A stretch of 5,608 nt of DNA, taken from Frankiales bacterium. GTDB lineage: Bacteria > Actinomycetota > Actinomycetes > Mycobacteriales > SCTD01. The stretch covers positions 1-5,608 of the forward strand of contig JAOPWW010000099.1 in the NCBI GenBank assembly GCA_025965495.1, given 5' to 3'. The notes under the pieces were generated by a model. It ran no database searches and was not told where the DNA came from. It worked only from the letters and a program-made list of their open reading frames with translations. This document shows positions 1 to 5,546 of the stretch, piece after piece (within the stretch, counting starts at the first letter, position 1; the number at the start of each line of letters is the position of its first letter). The position numbers and the translations under genes are program-made.

Positions 1-191
1 CCCTCGCGCAGCACGAGCCGGCCCTCGACCACGGCCTTGGGGCTGCCCGGACGGACCCGCCCGCCGTCGGCGCGACCGCCGAACAGCAGGTTGACCCCCT
101 GCACGACCATCGTCTTGCCGGCGCCGGTCTCCCCCGTCACGACCGTCAGCCCGGGCGACAGCTCGAGCACGGCGTCCTCGATGACGCCGAG
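1..191 (-). pseudogene. recN: RecN N-terminal fragment, inverted second copy (partial, runs off the left edge)
   Basis: Read on the - strand, these bases encode 63 codons matching RecN from the Leu-Gly-Val-Ile-Glu-Asp strand through the Walker A motif GETGAGKT to Leu-Arg-Glu-Gly. They correspond to residues 14-76 of the intact RecN in this window. The alignment has no indels. 18 of 191 bases differ, 16 of them at third codon positions, and only two residues change (Ala to Pro, Val to Leu), so the piece comes from a recN that was under purifying selection. Residues before Leu14, including the start, are missing: homology stops at about base 191, where antisense nadK sequence begins. The frame stays open upstream to a GTG at 260-258, but nothing supports that as a start. 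Because the copy continues beyond base 1, I cannot tell whether it is full-length beyond the window. It is probably a piece of a related strain's recN joined by misassembly; a genuine inverted duplication is the alternative. Confidence 0.85.
1..191 (-). repeat. Left arm of imperfect inverted repeat (recN coding sequence)
   Basis: The reverse complement of 1-191 aligns without gaps to 360-550 (paired positions sum to 551), with 173 of 191 bases identical by hand count. The 168-base interval 192-359 separates the arms and holds the nadK tail and the recN 5' end. The arm may extend left of base 1. Confidence 0.93.
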
Positions 192-266
192 CCGTTCACC
201 GACACGCTGGTGCGCAAGTTCGACCTCCCGGTCGAGGGCTGGCGCGGGCGGCGCGAGCACGACTGA
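192..266 (+). CDS. nadK: NAD kinase, C-terminal fragment (5' part missing)
   Basis: In frame with the TGA at 264-266, the sequence reads P-F-T-D-T-L-V-R-K-F-D-L-P-V-E-G-W-R-G-R followed by R-E-H-D. The PFTD-LV-KF-LPV-GWRG pattern is the recognisable C-terminal tail of actinobacterial NAD kinase (ATP:NAD phosphorylation to NADP), and nadK is the usual gene just upstream of recN. Upstream of about codon PFTD the frame stays open, but the translation no longer resembles NadK; there the DNA is an inverted recN piece. The gene is therefore cut at about base 191/192 and only 24 sense codons remain. NadK is normally essential, so a single copy broken like this in a living genome would be surprising. 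That favours a chimeric join over a real disruption, although the deletion of 24 codons of sequence context cannot be judged from this window alone. Confidence 0.8.
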   Translation, partial: PFTDTLVRKFDLPVEGWRGRREHD

Positions 267-319
267 CACGGCCGCTGTGGACGACGGCGCGACGTCCCCG
301 TCCTGTCGCAGGCAGCGCC

Positions 320-325
320 TATGTT
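320..325 (+). promoter_or_regulatory. Putative -10 hexamer of a leaderless recN promoter
   Basis: TATGTT fits the actinobacterial -10 pattern TANNNT. It ends seven bases before the GTG at 333, the spacing expected when transcription starts at the first base of the start codon. No clear -35 element lies 16-19 bases upstream. Alternatively, this is only the ATG start codon (321-323) with its flanking bases. Confidence 0.4.
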
Positions 326-2069
326 CGAACACGTGCTCGAAGAGATGCGGATCAGCGGCCTCGGCGTGATCGAGGACGCCGTGCTCGAGCTGTCGCCCGG
401 GCTGACCGTGGTGACCGGCGAGACCGGCGCCGGCAAGACGATGGTCGTGCAGGGCGTGAACCTCCTGTTCGGCGGACGCGCCGACGGCGGACGGGTCCGG
501 CCCGGCAGCGCGAAGGCCGTCGTCGAGGGCCGGGTGGTCCTGCGCGAGGGTCACCCCGCGCTGGCGCGAGCCGCCGAGGCGGGTGCCGAGCTCGACGACG
601 GCGCCCTGCTGGTCACCCGCACCGTCTCGGCCGAGGGTCGCAGCCGGGCCCACCTCGGCGGCAGGGGCGTCCCGGTGGGCGTGCTGACCGAGCTGAGCGA
701 GCACGTCGTGGCGGTCCACGGCCAGTCCGACCAGCAGCGGCTGCTGCGCCCGGCCGCCCAGCGAAGCGCCCTGGACCGGTACGCCGGGGAGGCCGTCACC
801 GCCCTGCGGCAGCGCTTCCGCGAGGGCTTCGAGCGCTGGCGCGACGTCCGCGCGGCGCTGCACGCGCTGCAGTCGGCCGCGGCCGAGCGGCTGCGCGAGG
901 CCGAGCTGCTCCGGCTGGGCCTCGTGGAGGTGGAGGGGGCCGCGCTGCAGCCGGGGGAGGACGGCTCGCTCAAGGCGGAGGTCGACCGGCTGGCCAACGC
1001 CGACGACCTGCGGGCCGCAGCGGCGGGGGCGCAGGCCGCGTTGACCGGTGACGAGGCGGGCGACGAGGTCGACGCCCTCGGCCTGCTCACCGCGGCCCGC
1101 CGGGCCCTGGAGGCCGTCGGGCCCCTCGACCCCGCGCTCGCCGGACTGGGCGCGCGGGTCACCGAGGCCGCCTTCCTGGTCGCCGACGTCGCGGGCGACC
1201 TCGCCAGCTACCTCAGCGGCGTCGACGCCGACCCGCTGCGGCTCTCGGCCGCGCAGGAGCGCCTCGCGGCGCTGACGTCCCTGGTCCGCCGCCACGGGGT
1301 CGACGACGTCGACGGCGTGATCGCGTGGGCCGAGCAGGCCTCGGTGCGGCTGCACGACCTCGACGGCGCCGACGACCGGATCGCGGCTCTGACCGTGCAG
1401 GAGCAGGAGGTCCGGGTCGAGCTCGCCGAGGTCGCGGTCGCGCTGTCGGCGGCCCGCACCGAGGCGGCGACCCGGTTCGGCGACGCGGTGGGGGAGGAGC
1501 TCAGCGCGCTCGCCATGCCGCACGCGCGCGTGACCGCGGTGGTCGCCCAGACCGACGACCCCGACGGCCTGCCGGTCGACGGCCGCGTCCTCGCCGTCGG
1601 TCCGGACGGTGTCGACGGCGTCGAGCTGCTGCTCGTGCCGCACCCGGGTGCGCCTCCCCGTCCGCTGCACAAGGGCGCCTCTGGGGGAGAGCTCAGCCGG
1701 GTGATGCTCGCGGTCGAGGTGGTGCTCGCCGGGTCCGACCCGGTGCCCGTCATGGTGTTCGACGAGGTCGACGCCGGTGTCGGGGGACGGGCCGCGGTGG
1801 AGATCGGGCGGCGGCTGGCTCGGCTCGCCCGTGACCACCAGGTGCTGGTCGTGACCCACCTGCCCCAGGTCGCGGCGTTCGCCGACCAGCACCTGCAGGT
1901 CGTCAAGGCCGACGACGGCTCGGTCACCCGCAGCGGGGTGGTCGCGCTGGACGACGCCGCGCGCGTGGTCGAGCTCAGCCGGATGATGGCCGGGCACGAC
2001 AGCGGGCTCGCCCGCGGGCACGCCGAAGAGCTGCTGGCCGCCGCCGCCCAGGACCGCGCGCTCCGGTGA
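321..2069 (+). CDS. recN: DNA repair protein RecN
   Basis: RecN is a cytosolic SMC-like ATPase that acts at DNA double-strand breaks, tethering DNA ends and promoting RecA-dependent recombination. The 582-residue product has family length. Walker A GETGAGKT is at residues 33-40; a long Ala/Glu/Arg/Leu-rich region at about 150-390 should form the short coiled coil; the ABC signature SGGELSR is at 454-460; Walker B is VMVFDEVD with Asp481-Glu482, followed by the D-loop region AGVGG; the switch histidine is His513 in THLPQ. All ATPase motifs look intact. The ATG at 321 gives the longest form, M-F-E-H then V-L-E-E-M-R-I. The GTG at 333 would give M-L-E-E-M-R-I, which matches the usual RecN N-terminus, and it lies seven bases after a TATGTT hexamer, so it may be the true leaderless start. 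No strong Shine-Dalgarno precedes either. The gene follows nadK by 54 bases, and its stop overlaps the next start (GTGA). Confidence 0.97.
   Translation: MFEHVLEEMRISGLGVIEDAVLELSPGLTVVTGETGAGKTMVVQGVNLLFGGRADGGRVRPGSAKAVVEGRVVLREGHPALARAAEAGAELDDGALLVTRTVSAEGRSRAHLGGRGVPVGVLTELSEHVVAVHGQSDQQRLLRPAAQRSALDRYAGEAVTALRQRFREGFERWRDVRAALHALQSAAAERLREAELLRLGLVEVEGAALQPGEDGSLKAEVDRLANADDLRAAAAGAQAALTGDEAGDEVDALGLLTAARRALEAVGPLDPALAGLGARVTEAAFLVADVAGDLASYLSGVDADPLRLSAAQERLAALTSLVRRHGVDDVDGVIAWAEQASVRLHDLDGADDRIAALTVQEQEVRVELAEVAVALSAARTEAATRFGDAVGEELSALAMPHARVTAVVAQTDDPDGLPVDGRVLAVGPDGVDGVELLLVPHPGAPPRPLHKGASGGELSRVMLAVEVVLAGSDPVPVMVFDEVDAGVGGRAAVEIGRRLARLARDHQVLVVTHLPQVAAFADQHLQVVKADDGSVTRSGVVALDDAARVVELSRMMAGHDSGLARGHAEELLAAAAQDRALR
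325..340 (+). promoter_or_regulatory. LexA/SOS box on the recN start
   Basis: TCGAAC-ACGT-GCTCGA matches the Gram-positive and actinobacterial LexA operator TCGAAC-N4-GTTCGA at 11 of the 12 fixed positions; the only difference is C for T in the right half-site. It overlaps the putative -10 element, the predicted +1 and the candidate start codons, a position where bound LexA would block RNA polymerase. RecN is a known SOS gene in E. coli and other bacteria. This is inferred from sequence only. Confidence 0.62.
360..550 (+). repeat. Right arm of imperfect inverted repeat (inside recN)
   Basis: This is the partner of the arm at 1-191 and lies inside the intact recN, codons 14-77. Since pairing is still good at window base 1, the true repeat may continue beyond 550 on this side. 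Confidence 0.93.
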
Positions 2070-3214
2070 GCGCGGGCGAGGTCGTCCGGCTCGGCGCCGA
2101 CGACCACGAGGAGTCCTGGCGGCTGGGCGCTCTCGCCTTCGGCGGGGACCTCGCTGCCGCTGCGCCGCCTCGCGCCGACCCGCCCCGGGCCGACACGTGG
2201 GGCGTCCGGGACGACCGCGGCGTGCTGGTCGCCCGTGCGGTGCTGCTCGACCACGAGCAGTGGTGGGGCGGGCGGCTCGTGCCGTCGGCGGGCATCGGCG
2301 GGGTCGCGGTCCACCCGGACGCCCGCGGCGGAGGCACCGCCAGCCGCCTGCTGCGCCACGTGGTCGCCGAGGCCCGCGCCCGCGGCCAGGTGGTCAGCTC
2401 GCTGTTTCCAACCGTGCCGGGGCTCTACCGGAGGCTCGGCTGGGAGCTGGTGGCCAGCCTGGACGAGACGGTCGTGCCGACCCGAGCGTTCGCCGACGTC
2501 GGTCCGAGCCCGCTGCGGGTCCGCACCGCAGGGCCGGCCGACCGCGCGGCCCTGGAGGAGCTCCACGACGCCGAGGGCCGCACCGGCGGCGGCGCCCTCA
2601 GCCGCCGGGGCCGGCTGTTCCCCGACGGACCGGTGCCGGTCGCCGACGTCGTCGCGGTGGCGGAGGACGACGGCGGGCGGGCGCGGGGCTACGTGGCCTA
2701 CGACCGCGGCCGCGGCTACGACGCCTCCTCCGAGCTCGTCGTCCGCGAGCTGGTGAGCGCCGACCCGGCCGCGACCCGGGCCCTGCTCGCGGTGCTGGGC
2801 CGGTGGCACCCGGTCGCGCCGAGCACCCGGTGGCACGGGCCGTCGGCGCCGCTCGCCCGGCAGCTGCCCACCCTCGTGCCGGCTCCGGACCGGTCCCGGC
2901 CGTGGATGCTCCGCGTCCTCGACCCCGTCGGCGCCGTCGCCGCCCGAGGCTGGCGCGCCGACGTCGACGTCGCCCTCCGGCTCGAGGACAAGGGCGGGGC
3001 ACAGACCGCGTGGCGGCTCCAGGCGGACGCGGGCGTCGGCCGGCTCGTCGAGGGGGACGGGACCGGTCCGCTCCTGCACGAGAGGGGCCTGGCCCTGCTG
3101 TGGTCCGGCGCCGGCACGGCCTCCGTCCGCAGCGCCGGCCTGCTCGACGGCGACCTGCCCGGGCTCGACGCCGCGCTGGCCGGACCGCCCCCGGTCCTGC
3201 GCGACTACTTCTGA
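2066..3214 (+). CDS. Eis-family GNAT N-acetyltransferase
   Basis: This is a 382-residue protein of the Eis type: an N-terminal GNAT fold, a second GNAT-like domain, and a C-terminal sterol-carrier-like domain. Residues 80-92 carry the acetyl-CoA pyrophosphate loop (V-A-V-H-P-D-A-R-G-G-G-T-A), preceded by a G-I-G-G strand. Tyr121 in G-L-Y-R-R-L-G-W sits where the Mycobacterium tuberculosis Eis general acid Tyr126 lies. The chain ends in Asp-Tyr-Phe, so the C-terminal Phe carboxylate used in Eis catalysis is also available. The middle domain (about 150-275) includes R-G-Y-V-A-Y; the third begins near M-L-R-V-L-D at 281. Known Eis proteins acetylate aminoglycosides, polyamines or protein lysines; the substrate here cannot be read from sequence. 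The GTG start overlaps the recN stop by four bases, implying translational coupling. There is no signal peptide or membrane segment. The family call is firm; the biological role is not. Confidence 0.9.
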   Translation: MSAGEVVRLGADDHEESWRLGALAFGGDLAAAAPPRADPPRADTWGVRDDRGVLVARAVLLDHEQWWGGRLVPSAGIGGVAVHPDARGGGTASRLLRHVVAEARARGQVVSSLFPTVPGLYRRLGWELVASLDETVVPTRAFADVGPSPLRVRTAGPADRAALEELHDAEGRTGGGALSRRGRLFPDGPVPVADVVAVAEDDGGRARGYVAYDRGRGYDASSELVVRELVSADPAATRALLAVLGRWHPVAPSTRWHGPSAPLARQLPTLVPAPDRSRPWMLRVLDPVGAVAARGWRADVDVALRLEDKGGAQTAWRLQADAGVGRLVEGDGTGPLLHERGLALLWSGAGTASVRSAGLLDGDLPGLDAALAGPPPVLRDYF

Positions 3215-3265
3215 CCGGCCTCGGCGACCTCCGCGTGGCACCCCGGGAGGACCCCGACCCGGTGG

Positions 3266-3271
3266 CACACT
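3266..3271 (+). promoter_or_regulatory. Possible -10 element for leaderless steA
   Basis: CACACT lies seven bases before the steA GTG and keeps A at position 2 and T at position 6 of TANNNT. It matters mainly because the spacing equals that at recN and nearly equals that before the steB leader. The 64-base gap 3215-3278 has no obvious Shine-Dalgarno near the GTG, no T-tract terminator and no clear -35. Confidence 0.25.
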
Positions 3272-3278
3272 CCGCCCG

Positions 3279-4454
3279 GTGAAGCTGCTGCGCCGGTCCC
3301 GCGACGAGGTCGGGCTGCCCGGCGTGACCGGCACCGCCCGGCTCGACCGGCGCACCCGGGACCTCGTCCGACGGCTCGCGCCCGGGGAGATCGCCGTCGT
3401 CGACCACCTCGACCTCGACCGCGTGACGGCGGACGCCCTGGTCGCTCGGGGCGTCGCCGCCGTCGTCAACGTCTCGCCGAGCACCAGCGGCCGCTACCCG
3501 AACCTCGGCCCCGAGGTCCTGCTGGCCGCCGGCGTGCCGCTGCTGGACGGCGTCGGACGGGACGTGTTCACGGAGCTGCGCGACGGCGACACGGTGCGGG
3601 TGCACGGCGGTGAGCTGCTCGTCGGCGAGCGGGTCGTCGCGACCGGCACGGCCCAGACGCTGTCCACGGTGGAGGCCTCCCAGGAGCGCGCCCGCCAGGG
3701 GCTGGCGACCGTGCTCGAGGACTTCGCCGCCAACACCCGCGAGCACCTGCTCACCGAGACCGACCTGCTCCTGGACGGCGTCGGGGTGCCCGAGGTGCGG
3801 ACGAGCTTCGCCGGACGGCACGCACTCGTCGTCGTCCGCGGCTACGACCACGAGGAGGACCTCGCGCTGCTGCGGTCCTACGTCCGTGAGCACCGGCCGG
3901 TGCTGGTCGGCGTCGACGGCGGGGCCGACGCCCTCGTGGCGGCCGGGTACACGCCCGACGTCGTCGTCGGGGACGTGGACGCGGTGTCGGACGCCACGCT
4001 GCGCTGCGGCGCGGAGGTCGTGGTGCAGGCCTCTCCGGACGGTCGGGCGCCGGGCCTGCAGCGGGTGCAGGACCTCGGCGTCGACGGCGTGGTCTTCCCC
4101 GCGGCCGGCACGAGCACGGACGTCGCCCTGCTGCTCGCCGACGAGGGCGGCGCGTCCCTGATCGTCGCGGTCGGCACGCACGCGACCCTCGTGGAGTTCC
4201 TGGACCAGGGCCGGGCGGCGATGGCCAGCGGCGTGCTGACCCGGCTGCGGGTCGGGGGCAAGCTCGTCGACGCCCGGGCCGTCAGCCAGCTGCACCGGCG
4301 TCGCATCTCGGTCTGGTCGCTGCTGCTGCTGGTCCTGGCGGCGGTCGTGGCGATGGTCGCCGCGGTGCTGGTCTCCTCCGTCGGACGCAGCTACGGCGGG
4401 CTGCTCGGCGACGAGCTCGCGCAGGCGAGGGACTGGGTGTCGGGCCTGTTCTGA
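3279..4454 (+). CDS. steA: Cytokinetic ring protein SteA (TPK-like domain, C-terminal membrane anchor)
   Basis: SteA pairs with SteB in a division-site complex; in Corynebacterium glutamicum the pair is needed for placing the peptidoglycan hydrolase RipA during daughter-cell separation. The 391-residue protein begins with an alpha/beta region (about 1-120) including V-N-V-S-P-S-T-S-G-R-Y-P-N, typical of this family. A thiamin-pyrophosphokinase-like domain follows at about 180-330, with D-G-G-A-D at 213-217 and P-D-V-V-V-G-D-V-D at 226-234, echoing the DGG and PD-x-GD-D motifs of TPK. Residues 346-368 form one hydrophobic segment with Arg residues just before it, leaving a short tail of about 22 residues. 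The large domain is probably cytoplasmic. True TPK activity is not implied; the family is thought to have been recruited for division. The GTG start gives the family-typical K-L-L-R-R opening. It sits 64 bases after the acetyltransferase and 49 bases before the leader ORF. Confidence 0.93.
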   Translation: MKLLRRSRDEVGLPGVTGTARLDRRTRDLVRRLAPGEIAVVDHLDLDRVTADALVARGVAAVVNVSPSTSGRYPNLGPEVLLAAGVPLLDGVGRDVFTELRDGDTVRVHGGELLVGERVVATGTAQTLSTVEASQERARQGLATVLEDFAANTREHLLTETDLLLDGVGVPEVRTSFAGRHALVVVRGYDHEEDLALLRSYVREHRPVLVGVDGGADALVAAGYTPDVVVGDVDAVSDATLRCGAEVVVQASPDGRAPGLQRVQDLGVDGVVFPAAGTSTDVALLLADEGGASLIVAVGTHATLVEFLDQGRAAMASGVLTRLRVGGKLVDARAVSQLHRRRISVWSLLLLVLAAVVAMVAAVLVSSVGRSYGGLLGDELAQARDWVSGLF

Positions 4455-4491
4455 GGGCGTGTCAGTGCCGGGCGACGGCGTCCCGATCGCC

Positions 4492-4497
4492 TAGCGT
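4492..4497 (+). promoter_or_regulatory. Putative -10 hexamer of a leaderless promoter before steB
   Basis: TAGCGT fits TANNNT and ends six bases before GTG at 4504, the geometry of leaderless actinobacterial transcripts. A weak 5-bp pairing (GGCGA 4471-4475 with TCGCC 4487-4491) lies just upstream, and no convincing -35 is visible. If real, steB has its own promoter besides read-through from steA. Confidence 0.5.
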
Positions 4498-4503
4498 CCG
4501 ACC

Positions 4504-4575
4504 GTGTCCACCCCCTCCCGCCCGTCCTCCGGCAGCCAGGTCCGGCGCCCCCTGGCCCGTCCCGGGCAGGACTGA
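4504..4575 (+). CDS. Predicted 23-aa leader peptide upstream of steB
   Basis: GTG at 4504, six bases after TAGCGT, opens a 23-codon frame that ends at TGA 4573-4575, two bases before the steB start. The product begins M-S-T-P-S-R-P-S-S-G and ends L-A-R-P-G-Q-D; it is rich in Ser, Pro and Arg and has no hydrophobic segment or Cys. Its last codons contain the purine stretch GGGCAGGA (4564-4571) that would be the steB ribosome-binding site, so translating ribosomes would pass over it and could reinitiate at steB. It resembles no family I recognise, and its role, if any, would be regulatory (translation coupling or attenuation). A non-coding 5' leader is the simplest alternative. Confidence 0.4.
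   Translation: MSTPSRPSSGSQVRRPLARPGQD
4564..4571 (+). promoter_or_regulatory. Ribosome-binding site of steB
   Basis: GGGCAGGA ends six bases before the GTG at 4578 and is the best Shine-Dalgarno-like stretch ahead of any start in the window. It supports 4578 as the steB start and overlaps the end of the leader ORF. Confidence 0.5.
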
Positions 4576-4577
4576 CC

Positions 4578-5546
4578 GTGGTCGACTTCCGGTACCACCT
4601 GGTGAGCCTCGTCGCTGTCTTCCTCGCGCTGGCCGTCGGCGTCGTCGTGGGGACCACTGCGCTGAACGGCCCGGTCCTCGACGACCTGAACCACCGCCTG
4701 GCGGGGCTGCGCGGCGACAACCGGTCGCTCGAGGCGCAGCTGCGGACCGCCCAGCACCGCAGCGCCGACCAGGACGCCGCCGCCGCGCTCCTGACGCCGA
4801 CCCTCGTGCACGGCGCCCTCGCCGGCCAGCGCGTCGTCCTGGTCAGCACCCCGGACGCCCCGGCCGGCCTGCGCGACGGGCTGGTCCCGCTGCTGCAGGC
4901 GGCCGGTGCCGAGGTCGGCGCAACGGTGCGGCTGCGGCCCGCCCTGCTGGACCCCGCGAGCAGCCAGAAGCTCGACGACCTGGTGGCCCAGGTCGCGGTG
5001 CCGGGGGCGACCGTCCCGGACGGCGAGCCGGTCGACCAGGCGGTGGCGCAGCTGTCCCAGGTCCTGCTGACCCGCCCGGGCACCGCCGCCCCCCGGCCGG
5101 AGACGGTCCAGCGGGTGCTCGCGGCCTACCAGAGCGAGGACCTCGTCGACGTCGAGGGGGCCGCCGCCCAGCCGGCGACCCTGGCCCTGCTGCTGACCGG
5201 CGACCCTGCGACGGCGGTGCCGTCCGGCGCGGCCGGGGACGCGCTCCAGGCCCGCGAGCGCACCCTCGTCGAGCTCGCCCGCGCGCTGGACGTCCACGGG
5301 TCCGGGACCGTCGTCGCCGGGTCCGCGGCCGCCGTGCGGCCGGGCGGCCTGCTCGCCGCCCTGCGCGACGACTCCGCGGCCACCGACCGCGTCTCGAGCG
5401 TCGACGCCGCCGACACCCCGACCGGCCGGCTCGGCGTCGTGCTGGCGCTGCGCGAGCAGCAGGCCGGCGGCTCCGGCTCCTACGGGTCCGGGACGGGCGT
5501 CGACGGGCCGCTGCCGTCCCCGGTCCCTTCGCCCGCCGCGTCGTGA
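4578..5546 (+). CDS. steB: SteB / MctB-family protein (DUF3186, 'copper transporter')
   Basis: The 322-residue protein opens with V-D-F-R-Y-H-L-V-S-L-V-A-V-F-L-A-L-A-V-G, the hallmark start of the family that includes mycobacterial MctB (Rv1698) and corynebacterial SteB. Residues 7-27 form one membrane segment. A heptad-like stretch at about 31-68 (L-N-H-R-L-A-G-L, then L-E-A-Q-L-R) is a probable coiled coil. The rest, probably extracytoplasmic, is an Ala/Leu/Asp-rich alpha/beta domain. The final 25 or so residues are a Gly/Ser/Pro-rich low-complexity tail. Mycobacterial members were linked to outer-membrane copper handling, whereas in C. glutamicum SteB partners SteA in cytokinesis; adjacency to steA favours the division role here. 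No Cys or Met cluster for copper binding is visible. The GTG start is fixed by the family motif and a ribosome-binding site at 4564-4571. The stop overlaps the next start (GTGA). Confidence 0.93.
   Translation: MVDFRYHLVSLVAVFLALAVGVVVGTTALNGPVLDDLNHRLAGLRGDNRSLEAQLRTAQHRSADQDAAAALLTPTLVHGALAGQRVVLVSTPDAPAGLRDGLVPLLQAAGAEVGATVRLRPALLDPASSQKLDDLVAQVAVPGATVPDGEPVDQAVAQLSQVLLTRPGTAAPRPETVQRVLAAYQSEDLVDVEGAAAQPATLALLLTGDPATAVPSGAAGDALQARERTLVELARALDVHGSGTVVAGSAAAVRPGGLLAALRDDSAATDRVSSVDAADTPTGRLGVVLALREQQAGGSGSYGSGTGVDGPLPSPVPSPAAS

Noticed and set aside
37..369. Frames on both strands near the left end that share an almost identical Ser/Thr/Pro-rich peptide (P-V-S-P-V-T-T-V-S-P-G-D-S)
   Set aside because: They are not a novel repeat protein. 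The similarity arises because both are antisense readings of the two inverted recN arms, in the region encoding the strand before Walker A.
3215..3278. The gap between the acetyltransferase and steA as a possible terminator or small RNA
   Set aside because: The inverted C- and G-runs give no stable long stem and there is no T-rich tail; only a weak -10-like element can be argued.
1208..3484. A 758-codon open frame on the - strand across recN, the acetyltransferase and steA
   Set aside because: It is antisense to three confidently identified genes, has low-complexity Arg/Ser/Ala/Gly-rich composition and resembles no family. Long antisense frames are common at this G+C.
2598..4295. A 565-codon open frame on the - strand over the acetyltransferase and steA
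   Set aside because: Same reason: it is a shadow of real + strand genes, with Arg/Pro/Gly-rich low-complexity translation and no motif.
4471..4491. Possible hairpin between steA and the steB leader
   Set aside because: Only five base pairs, an 11-base loop and no T-tract. It is too weak for a terminator in this high-G+C sequence.
5296..5494. A 13-base direct repeat (ACGGGTCCGGGAC) near 5297 and 5482 within steB
   Set aside because: It is short, G+C-rich and within coding sequence; it is expected from codon bias around Gly-Ser-Gly codons and has no flanking similarity.
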